DNA of 64,000 bases. It comes from Owenia fusiformis (lineage: Eukaryota; Annelida; Polychaeta; Sabellida; Oweniidae). A program made the translations under genes and the position numbers. The notes below the pieces were generated by a model. It worked only from the letters and a program-made list of their open reading frames with translations. It ran no database searches and was not told where the DNA came from. Shown here piece by piece: positions 24,121-35,189 of the stretch (positions within the stretch are counted from its first letter, which is position 1; each line of letters begins with the position of its first letter). The stretch covers positions 24,597,740-24,661,739 of the forward strand of contig CAIIXF020000010.1 of the NCBI GenBank assembly GCA_903813345.2, read 5' to 3'.

Positions 24121-24795
24121 GGGTGTCTACAAAACTAAGACCTAAGACCTACAAAACTAAGACCCCCCACGTTATAAAACTAAGACCCTGTTATAAAACT
24201 AAGACCCCCCACGTTATAAAACTAAGACCCTGTTATAAAACTAAGACCCCCCACGTTATAAAACTAAGACCCTGTTATAAAACTAAGACCCCCCACGTTA
24301 TAAAACTAAGACCCTGTTATAAAACTAAGACCCCCCCACGTTATAAAACTAAGACCCTGTTATAAAACTAAGAACCCCCACGTTATAAAATAAGACCCTG
24401 TTATAAAACTAAGACCCCCCACGTTATAAAACTAAGACCCTGTTATAAAACTAAGACCCCCACGTTATAAAACTAAGACCCTGTTATAAAACTAAGACCC
24501 CCCACGTTATAAAACTAAGACCCTGTTATAAAACTAAGACCCCCCACGTTATAAAACTAAGACCCTGTTATAAAACTAAGACCCCCCACGTTATAAAACT
24601 AAGACCCTGTTATAAAACTAAGACCCCCCACGTTATAAAACTAAGACCCTGTTATAAAACTAAGACCCCCCACGTTATAAAACTAAGACCCCCCACGTTA
24701 TAAAACTAAGACCCTGTTATAAAACTAAGACCCCCCACGTTATAAAACTAAGACCCTGTTATAAAACTAAGTAGGTCTTAGTTTTGTAGACACCC
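24121..24795. mobile_element. 675-bp inverted-repeat element filled by a 42-bp tandem array, 9-bp target duplication
   Basis: The ends are GGGTGTCTACAAAACTAAGA and its complement TCTTAGTTTTGTAGACACCC, flanked by TTGATTTTT at 24112-24120 and 24796-24804. The interior is about 14 copies of a 42-43-bp unit made of two near halves, GTTATAAAACTAAGACCC-TG and GTTATAAAACTAAGACCCCC-CACG. The half-unit core AAAACTAAGACC also sits in the terminal inverted repeats, so the array probably arose by amplifying terminal sequence. A 9-bp duplication suggests a Mutator-type mobiliser, but no transposase is present. Confidence 0.92.
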
Positions 24796-25189
24796 TTGAT
24801 TTTTGGGTTTTCTTGGTAAATGCTATGGCGGCCACTTTTCAACTCCAGTTCATTGGATTTGTAAAATATATAAACTAATGATACTTCAGTCAAAAAATGG
24901 TGCTATATATATATAGCATGTGCAATTCTAGGCTTTTATTGACCTAACTGACTCCACTATTAACAAAGATATGCAAAACAAATGGTGAACAGTATCGCAC
25001 ACTTGAATAGAATAGACAGTTTTTTTGGAGAGAAAGTTCATGGCCATATCATACTACTGTACAGTATCTGCATAGTCACAGGCGGGTATCGAAAAATTTG
25101 TCAAATGTGATGGAGTGTGATAGTACCAAAAAATATTTTACACCGGATCCTGAGGATAAGGCCACTGCTCGTGGCGAGGTTTTTGCATA

Positions 25190-26009
25190 TACAGGGTGAC
25201 CCAAAAAAATGCAACCCTCCATTTCTTCAATATTTTTCTTAAATGGAGGTTAATTGCTCTGAGATTTGGTATACAAGGACTTCATTAAATGTGGGATCCT
25301 TTGGCAAAGTTTTAATAATCAGTCTTATATTGATAGAGTTATGGTTGTTTCAAAATATGCTCCAGATGTCGTCGATTTCACTGAAAACAAACTTGCAATG
25401 TTCAAGGAAAACTGTTCATAACACGGATGCAATCTTCCCCATGGGTATGGCTCAAATTTTTGCAGTCATTGCTTATTGGAGTTCTGCAATCGCGGTAGGG
25501 TTATTTTCATACCCATTATCCTTTAAATAACCCCATATATAGAAGTCAGGGGGATTGAGATCAAGACAATGGGATGACCATGGATTATCTGTCCTAGGAG
25601 TAATCTTCTCATAGAAATGACTTGTGAGCCAGGCTATGCCATCATTAGAAGTATGAGGAGTAGCTCCATCCTTCTAGAACCACTGTTCTTGTCTATTGAA
25701 GCCTCTATGTCACTGTGAAGCACTTTATCTGGAATTTGTGATCCCAGAACACATTATTTCTTGAGTTTACATGTTCAGAAAGAAGGGAATGTGATTCATC
25801 AGAAATCTAACATTGGAAATGGACGACATTTGGAGCATATTTTGGAACGACCATAACTCTATCAATATAAGACTATGATTATTGAAACTTTGCCAGATAA
25901 TCCCACATTGGATGAAGTCCTTGTGTGCCAAATTTCAGAGCAATTAACCTCCATTTAAGAAAAATATTCGAGAAATGGAGGGTCGCATTTTTTTTGGGGT
26001 CACCCTGTA
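25190..26009 (-). mobile_element. Tc1/mariner-superfamily element, degenerate, ~195-bp terminal inverted repeats
   Basis: The ends are TACAGGGTGACCCAAAAAAA and its complement TTTTTTTTGGGGTCACCCTGTA, with TA on both sides. The inverted similarity continues for about 195 bp, including ATTTTTCTTAAATGGAGGTT and TATTGATAGAGTTATGG. The centre encodes a truncated DDE transposase on the minus strand. At 820 bp the element is shorter than an intact member, and most of the N-terminal half of the transposase is missing. Confidence 0.9.
25478..25705 (-). pseudogene. Broken IS630/Tc1/mariner DDE transposase, C-terminal part
   Basis: The minus strand reads KDGATPHTSNDGIAWL after an internal stop, then FYEKITPRTDNPWSSH, then LDLNPPDFYIWGYLKDN, then NNPTAIAELQ. 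This is the familiar catalytic block of mariner-superfamily transposases, where QDGATPH carries the second catalytic Asp and PDLNP-DFFLWGYLK follows. The Gln before KDGA is a stop codon (TAG), and everything upstream is lost or unreadable. The fragment lies inside matching inverted repeats, so it is the relic of that element and not a host gene. Confidence 0.88.
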
Positions 26010-26357
26010 TATCATGACATAATTCAGTAGGATTAAAATTGATCATTAAAGACCATTATTATAGTGTAAATTAGTTATTTATTTAATCTCCCGCTGTAAA
26101 ATATATGACATACAATAAATACAATTTGAAGTATAACATGTTTTGATTATTAAGTAATAAAACAACTGCCCAGCCGGCATCGGCATTTGAGACACTTTTG
26201 TACATTTTATACAGTAGTATAGTTTCTATATACTAGTAGCTGAATACATCTAAATAATGCTTAAAGAATAGATGTCACTCTTGTTGTGAAAACCATTGCA
26301 GAGAATAGCATACATGCATGGTAGAAAAGAGATGTTCTCATTTTCTCACATCAAGTA

Positions 26358-26500
26358 CCTCAGTCACATTTCCTCCATGGAGGTTGTATGATGGCCGTAC
26401 CATAGCAAAATCAATATAGAAAATCTACATCATACTGCTTTTCCTTTATGTTATACATGCTATATGTACGTCCGCCATACAGGATCGAATGTGACTGAGG
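26358..26500. mobile_element. 143-bp miniature inverted-repeat element
   Basis: CCTCAGTCACATT at 26358-26370 is exactly complementary to AATGTGACTGAGG at 26488-26500. Weaker inverted similarity continues inward (left ATGGCCGTAC, right GTACGTCCGCCAT). I see no clear target duplication. The ~340 bp on either side hold nothing recognisable. Confidence 0.65.
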
Positions 26501-26837
26501 CTTTACTGACATGTAAAATACAAACAAAACAGTCACAATATTCCACATCCCCAATGAAAGAAGCAGATTTCATTCAGATGACAGTTATAGCCCAGATTTG
26601 CTTTACAATTCAGCTGTAATACATGACTCTGCTTCAACCAGTTCAATCATCTTAACAAGGTTCAGGAAATCCACATCTCAATAAAAAATGGAGTTTACAC
26701 ACTAAAAACAGGAAAAGAGATGGTAGAAACAATGCATCAGTATATCATACACAAAATTCCAAAAGAAGATGTAATGCCTCCCTAAAATTTTAGAAGGTGA
26801 CTTCTTTGGTTTAAGAAACAATAACACTAGTTCAATT

Positions 26838-27211
26838 GTGATTCTTACCATGAAACTGGTATTAAATATCGGTTGCGCAGTTTCGATTTCGAATGCATAC
26901 AGAATGGGAGCACCAGGAGGTCAAGGACGAATCGCACCAATCTTCGTGGAATTCCAAACACGACGAGACGTAGACCGAGTTAAGAAAACGGCTTGGACGA
27001 AACAGAACAGCAAAACAGTAAAAATCAGAGAAGACTTGCCGAACGAGCTGAGGAAACTACGGGGTAAAGCGTAGGCTAACCATATAAAAGCCGCAAAACA
27101 AGAGCAGAAAAAATTTAGATGGGACCTGGATAAATTATTCATAGACAACGTACAGATTGACTTATCAGCCGAGATCGAAGAGACACGACGAGATATAACA
27201 AGAAATTCATA
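26838..27211 (+). pseudogene. LINE ORF1 protein, C-terminal fragment
   Basis: The frame reads SISNAYRMGAPGGQGR, then IAPIFVEFQTRRDVDRVKKT, then KIREDLPNELRKLRGKA, a TAG, and then continues in the same frame with KFRWDLDKLFIDNVQIDL to a TAA at 27209. This is the nucleic-acid-binding C-terminal half of L1-type ORF1 proteins, including the PI(I)V-x-F-x-TRRD-x-D and REDLP-ELR signatures. The N-terminal half (coiled coil and RRM start) is missing, in line with 5' truncation near 26838. The internal TAG makes it non-functional. Confidence 0.85.
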
Positions 27212-27379
27212 AAACAAGACTTTCTAAATTTTTTATCCCCAATTGTTTTTTTAAATCTAGGCCCAGTCTCTAGACGTTCTTTTACCAAGCATCTTTTTTC
27301 CTTAGGACGTTCCTCTTTTTGTTTACTCATTTTTATCTATTTTTAATTAATCTTAAAAACTAAGATAACTAAAACAAAC

Positions 27380-28235
27380 ATGTATAATTTAGCAAGAGTA
27401 GAGAGAGAGACAGGTAAGACCCAGGTTCAAGCAATAATAATGTCACTTAAAATAGCATCAGTAAACGCAAAGGGTTTGCAAAATAGGATCAAAAGGAGAA
27501 AAATATTCAATACCACAAGAAAAGCCAAAATTGACATTCTCTTTCTCCACGAAACACACAGTGGATCCAAGCAAGAATCATTATGGTCTCAGGAATGGGG
27601 GTTCAAGCCTTTTTTCTCACAGTACTCACAAAATGCAGCAGGGGTAGGAGTACTTTTTTTAAATCGAAGTGACATAGAAATCATAAAAAATGAAACGGAC
27701 CCAGATGGAAGATATATCCTTATCCAGTGCCTGATGCATGGGAGGCCGACATATTGATAAATGTTTATGGATTCAATCACGACAATGGAATTTTGTATCC
27801 AAAAATTAATGAGAAACTCAGAGAATATATAGACCACCAAATCATTATTGGAGGAGACTTCAATGTAATTTTAGAGCCAAATATCGATAAATATGGTGGA
27901 AGAGATGCAACACATGGGAAAACAAGAGAACAAATAAATGCACTAATCGAAGATTTCGATCTTCTAGATGTATGGAGACAGAAAACAAGAGTATTAATGA
28001 CTATACATGGGAAAGCAACAATTCAACCATCAAGTGTAGACTAGACTACTTTCTTGTTTCAGGAGACGTATTCCAATGTACAGAAGAAGCCATAATAGAT
28101 CCAAACACATATATCAAGATTACAGACCACAAACTAATAACACTTAAATTAAAATTTATAGATCAACCACGTGGCCACAACAAAGCAAAACACAACTCTA
28201 CAACCAAATATACCATGGGAGTTAATAAAGTTTAA
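27380..28235 (+). pseudogene. LINE ORF2, APE-type endonuclease domain, frameshifted
   Basis: The domain starts at about 27440 with MSLKIASVNAKGLQN and contains the ordered active-site signatures of apurinic-type endonucleases: the Asn in ASVNAKG, the Glu in FLHETHS, GGDFNVI (about 27855), RLDYFLVS (about 28040) and TDHKLITL (about 28120). In the intact enzyme this domain nicks target DNA to prime reverse transcription. The frame changes near 27735 and again near 28000, so no continuous protein is made. All catalytic positions are still recognisable, implying fairly recent decay. Confidence 0.88.
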
Positions 28236-29663
28236 CATAAAACAAGTAACAGTCAAATTTTCAAAGACTAAAAAAGAAGAATCAAAAACTAACCTTGATA
28301 TCAAGATGCGCCGCAGAATCCTACTACAAAAGCAAAGTGCTGCTTGCCAAATAGAGCAAGAGAGACTAAAAAATGAAATTGAAAACCTTGACAATGAAAT
28401 TGACATTTTAAATACAGAAAAAGCTAAAGCAACACTATTTAGAAGTAAAGTTAGGTGGATTGAAGAAGGTGAAAAACCCACAGCTTACTTCCTCAAACTG
28501 GAAAAAAGGAATTTTCTAACAAAACAATAACAAAGATAGAAACAGACCACGGGAAAATAGTTGAAAAACAAAAAGACATAGCCCTAGAACAAATGAAGTT
28601 TTATGAAAAGATATACAGATCAACCAATGTAGACGAAGAAAAACACAAAAGCATATTCTTCCCGGAAGAGAACGACACTGAGGAACTAACCGAAGAGCAA
28701 AAACAAAATTGTGAAAATGATATAACAGAAGCAGAATGCCTCACACAACTAAAACTGATGAAAAGAGGAAAACTCCTGGCAGTGATGGCATAAGCACAGA
28801 TTTCTATCAACACTTCTGGAAACTTTTAGCCCCATACCTGCTAAAAAGTTTTGAAGAAACATTTTTAAAAGGAGAATTGACTATCGAACAAAAAAGAGAT
28901 GTAATAACATTGATACCAAAAAAGGCAAAAATCCAATGAAGCTTTAAAACTGGGGGCCTATAATGCTCCTAAATACTGATTATAAGCTACTTACAAAATT
29001 AATAGCCTCCAGAATAAAACAAGTGCTCCCGCACATAATAAGTAGTGACCAAACGGGTTTCTTAAAAGGACGTTATATTGGAGAAAACATACGTCTTGTG
29101 ACTGATCTAAATGAACACATGAAAAATGAAAACAGATATGGAATCATAACTCTAATTGATTTTCAAAAAGCCTTCGACACAATTGAGATCAGCTACATAC
29201 TCAAGTCGCTATACTTTAATTTTAGTGAAAATATAATAAAGAGTGTAAAAATTTTCTATAACAACATCAGCAGCACAATACTCAATAACGGTTTTACTTC
29301 ACCTTACTTTAACCCAACTAGAGGAGTAAGACAAGGCAGCCCATTATCTCCCTACCTTTTTATTATCATTGGGGCAGAACTACTAAGCGCAGCCATAAGA
29401 AGAGCAACAAACATACAAGGAATTAAACTGAATGATGGCCTGGATACAGAAGTAAAGACAACACAGTTTGCTGATGACACTACACTACTTCTCCAAGATG
29501 AAATATCGATAAAGCCAGCTATAAAATTACTCGAGAAGTTTGGAGAGACATCAGGTCTATGCATCAACAAAGACAGAAATAGCCATAATTGGTGAAAAAA
29601 CAAACCAACGTGAAATAGAAACCCTGTGTGAATCGATGAACTTAAAATTAGAAAAAGAAAAAT
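28171..29663 (+). pseudogene. LINE ORF2, reverse transcriptase domain, frameshifted
   Basis: An N-terminal helical region ending SKVRWIEEGEKPTAYFLKLE (about 28450-28510) is followed by PGSDGISTDFYQHFWKLL (28770-28830). Next come DQTGFLKGRYIGENIRL (about 29050), LIDFQKAFDTIE (29153), RGVRQGSPLSPYLF (29320) and the catalytic FADDTTLLL box at about 29467-29495. These are reverse-transcriptase motifs in L1-like wording. Frame changes occur near 28530, 28760, 28940 and 29570. The reading then continues as EIAIIGEKTNQREIETLC up to the insertion at about 29664. Confidence 0.92.
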
Positions 29664-30834
29664 TAGTACCATGGGTACTGGGCTCACATGGTGACAGAAA
29701 AAAAACGGATATAATTTTTTGCTGATTTTTTGTAACAAAATTATTTCAAGCCTCTTGCCACTATTTTGGACTGACTGAGAGACGGATGGACAAATCAATG
29801 ATAAGTAAAATGGCTGAAAAAAACGGATATAATTATTTGCCAATTATTTGTAACAAAATTATTTTATACAACTACTCTTTGCAGTGACATGGCTTTTTGC
29901 AATGCAAGACACCTGAAATTATTTGTAAAGCTTGGAAATGGGCCAAAATTGAATTTCGCAAGACAAAAATGGCGACCATTTTGAAATCAGGCAAGCTTTT
30001 GAACCAGGAGTCATAGGGGAGTTTTTTGTATTGATGTTGAACAAAAGTAACTTGAAACTGGAATCCTATTGACAGAGGTTTTAAGCAAATGGTCCAAAAG
30101 AGGATTTCGCGAGACAGATGGACAAATCAATGTTAACTAAAATGGCTGAAAAAAAAATGGATATAATTTTTTGCTGATTTTTCGTAACAAAATTATTTCA
30201 TACATCTACTCTTTACATTGACATGGATTTTTACAATGTAGGACACTTGAAATTATTTTTAAAGCTAAGAAATGGGTCAAAAAAGAATTTCGCAAGACAA
30301 AAATGGCGGCCATTTTGAAAATAGGCGAGCTTTTGAACCAGGAGTCATAGGGGAGTTTTCTGTATTAATGTTGAACAGAAATAACTTAAAACAGGAATCC
30401 TATAGACAGAGGTTTTAAAACGTGCCACTGTTATTGACGGAAAGAGGATTTTGCGAGTCAGATAGACAAATCAATGTTAACTAAAATGGCTGAAAATAAA
30501 AAAATGGATATAATTTTTCGCTGATTTTTTGTAACAAAATTATTTCATATATCTACCCTTTACATTCACATGGATTTTTACAATGTAGGACACCTGAGAT
30601 TATTTGTAACTCTAGGAAATGGGTCAAAAGTGAATTTTGCGAGACAAAAGTGACGGCCATTTTGAAAATAGGCGAGATTTTGAACCAGGAGTCATAGGGG
30701 AGTTTTCTGTGTTGATGTTGAACAGAAAAAACTTAAAACAGGAATCCTATCGACAGAGGTTTTAAAACGTGCCACTATTGTTGACAGACAGACAGACGGA
30801 CAAGTGAGTGATTGCAAAAGCTCACCATGTGAGC
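29664..30834. mobile_element. Hairpin-ended element inserted in the LINE, three ~345-bp units
   Basis: The 5' side carries GGGCTCACATGGTGACAG. The 3' end is the hairpin GCTCAC-CAT-GTGAGC preceded by a (GACAGACG)n tract. Three tandem units contain GATATAATTTTTTGCTGATT, AAAATGGCGGCCATTTTGAA and GAACCAGGAGTCATAGGGGA. Removing it restores the LINE frame (EKEKL before, NIKLLGINI after) with no large target duplication. This fits insertion between two T residues, or a TA duplication. The layout (subterminal repeat matching a terminal hairpin, internal repeats, GACG tract) is shared with the elements at 18847, 20622, 40238 and 60476. Confidence 0.85.
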
Positions 30835-32140
30835 TAAATATTAAACTATTAGGCATAAACATTCTTATGAATGGGAATAAAATAGAAGACATTAATTATC
30901 AAGGAGCTTTGGAAAAAATTGAAGCCCAAATAAAAATGTGGAAGCAAAGAATGATTACAGATAGGGAAAATTCATGTAATCAAATCACTAATGATCTCTC
31001 AATTAACCAATCTGCTAGCAGTTTTACCCCTTCCATCAGATGCATATCTTAAAAATGTTGAAACAAAACTATACCAAGTTTATATGGAATGGCAAAAGAG
31101 ATAAAATTTCAAGAAAAGATCAAAGGAGGACTAGAAATGGTTAACCTAAAAGCCTTTGCCAAAAATGCAAAGGTTAAATGGTTAAGAAAATATTTCAATA
31201 CAGATGACCAAGGTAAATGGAAAACTTTATGGAAATGAAGCTAAAAAACTATGATAATAAGGGAAAATGAAATTGTAATGCTAAGGACCCAAAAACACTA
31301 GAAGACAAGGTAAACATTACAAGCATAGATGAAATACTAAAAATATGGTGTGAGCTACACTACAAAGCAGCAAATGAACTTGTCACGAAAGAAGAAATAA
31401 AACATCAAATTATTTGAAATAACAGCTGCATTCTGAACAGAAAAGAAACTATAAACAACAATGAATGGGAATCTAAGGGGATAAGGCATATACATCAGTT
31501 ATATAAAGAGAACAAAAAATTATTAAGATTCCAAGAACTGGAAACCAAGTATAATTTAGCTCACCAAACATTCTTAGACTATAACAAAATTATACTTTGT
31601 ATACCATTATCATGGAGACAAAAAATGGTGGAAGGGGGAGAAATTCGTTCAAACTGGAAGCCACTCAGAGAACAATTGCCAAACATCTCAAATAAAAGCA
31701 CTTATAGGATGTTTAAAAGACAGATAAAAATACAACCAATAAAAGCACAAGACAAGTGGCTTAGGTTGCTAAATTTAAATGAGGATAAATCTAAAGAATG
31801 GGATGAAATATACACCACTTATAAAATGATTACAGAAAATGCGAAACTTAGATACTTCCAGTTCAGATTATTACACAGAACAATTTACTTCAATAAAATG
31901 CTGAACAAAATGAATATAGAAGGAAAAAACACGCCAATGTGTACAATATGCAATGAGAACCATATAGATAGCATCGAACATGGATTCCTAGAATGTACAG
32001 CCACAAAGGACTTCTTGAGAACGTGCTATGACGAAGCTGGTGAAAACATACCAGAAAATAAAGACATTATTTTTGGATACAGTAGAGAAAAAAGACAACA
32101 AAATAAGCTACTGATTCATATGAAACATTTCATAAACTAA
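30835..32140 (+). pseudogene. LINE ORF2, C-terminal region with Cys-His knuckle
   Basis: After the insertion the frame resumes as NIKLLGINILMNGNKIEDIN, then ALEKIEAQIKMWKQR, the thumb region after the RT core. A frameshifted stretch (31000-31620) follows. The last 171 codons (31625-32140) stay open and contain LRYFQFRLLHRTIYFNKML and the knuckle C-T-I-C-x(8)-EHGFLEC at about 31940-31998. That combination marks the C-terminal end of L1/Tx1-type ORF2. The stop at 32138 is probably the original one. Confidence 0.85.
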
Positions 32141-32328
32141 AGAAAATTAGGAGACAATAGACCAGAACTAGGTCCTTTTATAATATACCTCCAGAGTCAA
32201 AAAGAAGAAGAAAAATACATAGCGAAGAAAAACAACAAAATGGAACAACATGAGACACTATGGAATATCTGTAGCAGACTCTTGCATTAATATCATCAAT
32301 TTATACAAAGTGACAAAAATCATCAATC

Positions 32329-32331
<3 letters not shown>

Positions 32332-32360
<29 letters not shown>

Positions 32361-32361
32361 C
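32332..32361 (+). repeat. (TC)n microsatellite in the LINE 3' UTR
   Basis: About 13 TC dinucleotides in a row, followed by CTTCTACAGTAAACAAC and, about 50 bp later, AATAAAG and an A-rich tail. It sits where L1/Tx1 3' UTRs often carry simple repeats and probably came with the element. Confidence 0.8.
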
Positions 32362-33005
32362 TTCTACAGTAAACAACATTAATAACATGTAAAAAATAAT
32401 ATGTGAAAATAAAGATTTACTTATATAAAAAAAAGAAAAAAGAAGAAATATACACCCATGCAGTTTTCAGAAATCATGCGCCTGTTTACATTTCTTAAAC
32501 AAATATTTTTCTAGTGCAATCAAACTCCATGATCTTTGGAAAAATGCAATCAAGTTCCATGATTTTGGAAATTGTAATCAGAATTCCATGGTTTTGTGTT
32601 TTAATGTTTTCATGGGCATCTAGTTGAATGCCATGATGTTTTGTAGCAATTTTGATTTTAAGAAAAAAGAAAATCAAAATGAAACTGGTATTTATACATA
32701 CTTCCTCGAAACTGAGCCAATCTTGTAGAGCGAGAGACACTATATTTCAAATATTCTGAATAATAATGATATCCAATCTACCTGTATCTACACAGACATA
32801 CTTTCAACAAACATTGAATCGGAAGTAACTTAATTGGAAAGCTTATTCAAACCATTGCTTTTTGAAAATATAAGATTTGTTCCCAAAGAATCAACGGGCA
32901 TATTGATCAACAAACACATTAGCCATGCTAACTATGAGGAAGAGAAAGCATAATAAAAGTAAAAATAAAACGATTGAGTGAATCTTCTGTACAATACACT
33001 TTACT

Positions 33006-33613
33006 TTACACTTGAACATCATCTTTACAATATGTACTCAGGAGGACATCCTTGTATGCCTCATCACTGATGTTATATTTTCGAAATATTGATACCAGTT
33101 TATCAACAGTTGCGGATGTCCCCTCTCTAGAACGCCAAGTTGATAGGATCTTATTAGTCTGTCGTTGAATATCTCCTTTATTCATAGACATAAATGCTTC
33201 AAGTTCCTTTGGGGTGAATCCAAGCCCATTTATAATCATATCAACAGGAATCATTGTCATTTTATGAGATATCCTTGTCATATCAATCTCTGTGATTTGG
33301 CTCTTTAAATCTTCAGGAGCCAACTCAAGGCTCCAATGTGGTTGGGAGCTCCGGAGAAACTTATCTTGGATTATTTCCTTATAAGTGTGATCTTTGATGC
33401 CAGCAGTACGTAAAACACTGATCAGGTTGCCTAGAGTTGCTTGGGAGCCTGCCTCGGAGCGCCAGAATGTCAGAACAGAAGTGATATCTGAGTTGGTGGA
33501 TTCCTCTTTACCAACGTTGTCCAGCTTTGTGTTGTTTTCAAGTTTCTTGCTGATTTCCTCTAGGTCTGTTGCACTGACCACCTGATTAATCACCTCAGGT
33601 GGCAGGATCAAAT
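33006..33613 (-). CDS. Terminal exon: two tandem death-domain-like modules
   Basis: The exon starts after the acceptor CTTTACTTCAG at 33614-33615 with two bases completing a codon (phase 1), reads LILPPEVINQVVSATDLEE, and ends at a TAA/TAG-type stop at 33006. Each half carries the signature of a death-domain core: first FWRSEAGSQATLGNLISVLR (about residues 50-70 of the exon), then TWRSREGTSATVDKLVSIFR (about residues 155-175). In both, W-R-S-x-x-G-x-x-A-T-x-x-x-L is conserved, followed by a helix with a charged end. Death domains are six-helix bundles that form homotypic complexes. The pairing suggests an internal duplication. Low similarity outside the helix 4-5 region leaves a small doubt. 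Confidence 0.85.
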
Positions 33614-33689
33614 CTGAAGTAAAGAAGGCACCTTAGTATAATGAGACGAATTAACATTTGTTCAATCTGGGCAGATTTGTCCACACACT

Positions 33690-35186
33690 TAACACGACAC
33701 ATGGTGAGAAGTATCGCACCCTTGAATAGAATAGGCTGTATTTTGGATGAAAGTCCTACATGGCTCCCTTAACATGGGTCTCCCTTAGGGGTATGTAACT
33801 AAGTGACATAACTTCAATTGTTGGACTAATGCAAATATGGGTAACAGAGTTCTCCCTTATCATCCATGAAAATTTGTGATAGTATTGCAACAGTTGTAGC
33901 TAAATGGGTGTTATCACCCATTTTCCAAAATGGCCGCCGGTGCACATGTTACAATATAAGAGTGGGTAAGCACACTGAGCACACTGAGATGCAAAAACTG
34001 TGATTTTATTAGGACCTAAGTTTGGGTTTTAGGAGTCAATGCTTTGACATTTATGTCTACATCTAACACATCAAACAATTACTTATTATAGAAATCCAAG
34101 ATGGCGACCAAAATGGCTGCCAAAACTAATATGTAACATGAAAAACAGCAACTCCACGGAGTAGCAAATCCTACCCAACAAAACATATTATGCTTATTAT
34201 AGCTAGTGCAAATGTTGAAATGTTTGTGCACTTTGTGATAGAAGCATGAAATTTGGCACAAAGTTATAGTTTATACCATTGTGAACTAGGTATCATCATA
34301 TAAAATTTGAACCAAATCCGTTCACTGGTATATGAGTTATCAAAGATTACGTTTTTTACGAAAATTGGCCACCATCTTGAAATTCAGCCGCCATCTTGAT
34401 AATTATTTCTTGAACAGAGCTACTGTGACCCTAGGCATAATCATATAAAATTTCAACCAAATCTGTTCACTGGTATTTGAGTTATCAAAGATTACATTTT
34501 TACGAAAAATTGCCGCCATTTTGAAATTAAGCGGCCATCTTGAAATTTTTTTGTCAAACATAGCTACTGTGTCCCTATGCATCATCATATGAAATTTGAA
34601 CCAAATATGTTCACTGGTATTTGAGTTATCAAAGATTACATATTTTTTTTTACGAAAAATGGCCGCCATTTTGAAATAAGCGGCCATCTTGAAAATCTCT
34701 TTTTGTGCGAAACTCCTTTGTCCCTAGGCATCAGCATATAAAATTTGAACCAAATCCGTCTACTTGTATTTGAGTTATCAACGATTACATTTTTACGAAA
34801 AATGGCGGCCATTTTGAATTGAGCGGCCATATTAAAAATTCCTTCTCGAGCAGAGGTCCTACACTCATAAGGCATTAGCCTATAAAATTTGAACTAAATC
34901 CGTTAACCGGTATTGAAGTTATCGCCCGGACACAGGGACGGACGGCTTCTCTATATCCCCCTCGAACTTCGTTTGGTGGGATAACTATTGATTTTAGCTT
35001 AAAAACACTTAAGAACAGTGAATTTGGAGCCCATGTCTACATTTTAGGGACCAAGGATTTTATTAATGTCTAAATCTGAGTCATCAATAATTACTTTATA
35101 TAGAAATCCAAGATGGCGACCAAAATTGGTGCCAAAATGAATTCGTAACTTTTGATTTAAGCTCAGAGAACAGTGATTTTGGAGAC
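33690..35186 (-). repeat. Repeat array in reverse orientation, interrupted at 34141-34983
   Basis: The unit reads AAATCCAAGATGGCGACCAA, then AATATGTAAC, then ATTGAT and TAAGCTCAAAAAC. It is the reverse orientation of the array at 36.75-38.12 kb. The start (TATTGCAACAGTTGTAGCTA, then AATGGGTGTTATCACCCATT near 33890) is the exact inverse of the end of that array at about 38080. This stretch is therefore one arm of a large inverted arrangement. Confidence 0.7.
34141..34983. mobile_element. Diverged relative of the 20.6/60.5-kb hairpin-ended element
   Basis: The left side reads AGCAACTCCACGGAGTAGCA then AATCCTACCC. The right end reads GCCCGGACACAGGGACGGAC, then CTATATCCCCCTCGAACTTC and GTTTGGTGGGATAAC. 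Four ~130-bp units containing AATTTGAACCAAATCCGTTC and TTGAGTTATCAAAGATTAC lie between. TAAC occurs at both junctions (34134 and 34981). The host array reads on across it, so it is an insertion in that array. Confidence 0.75.
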
Positions 35187-35189
35187 ATT

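Larger units (their letters stand above)
26838..32440 (+). mobile_element. L1/Tx1-type LINE, 5'-truncated, frameshifted and interrupted
   Basis: The order is ORF1 C-terminal domain (26838-27211), spacer, ORF2 with APE-type endonuclease (from 27440), reverse transcriptase, and a C-terminal Cys-His knuckle domain (stop at 32138), then a 3' UTR with a TC repeat and AATAAAG plus an A-rich tail near 32440. The domain order and motif wording are those of the L1/Tx1 group. At least four frameshifts or stops lie in ORF2 and one stop in ORF1, so it is dead. A 1.17-kb element is inserted at 29664-30834. It lies beyond the 3' end of the host gene. Confidence 0.93.

Noticed and set aside
24090-24365. 91-codon frame of repeated KTKTPHVIKLRPCY
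   Set aside because: Direct translation of the 42-bp array; length is a multiple of three by chance.
27589-29843. Minus-strand frames across the LINE (27589-27840, 28149-28481, 29352-29843)
   Set aside because: They are antisense shadows of ORF2, rich in Phe, Ser and Leu because the sense strand is A-rich.
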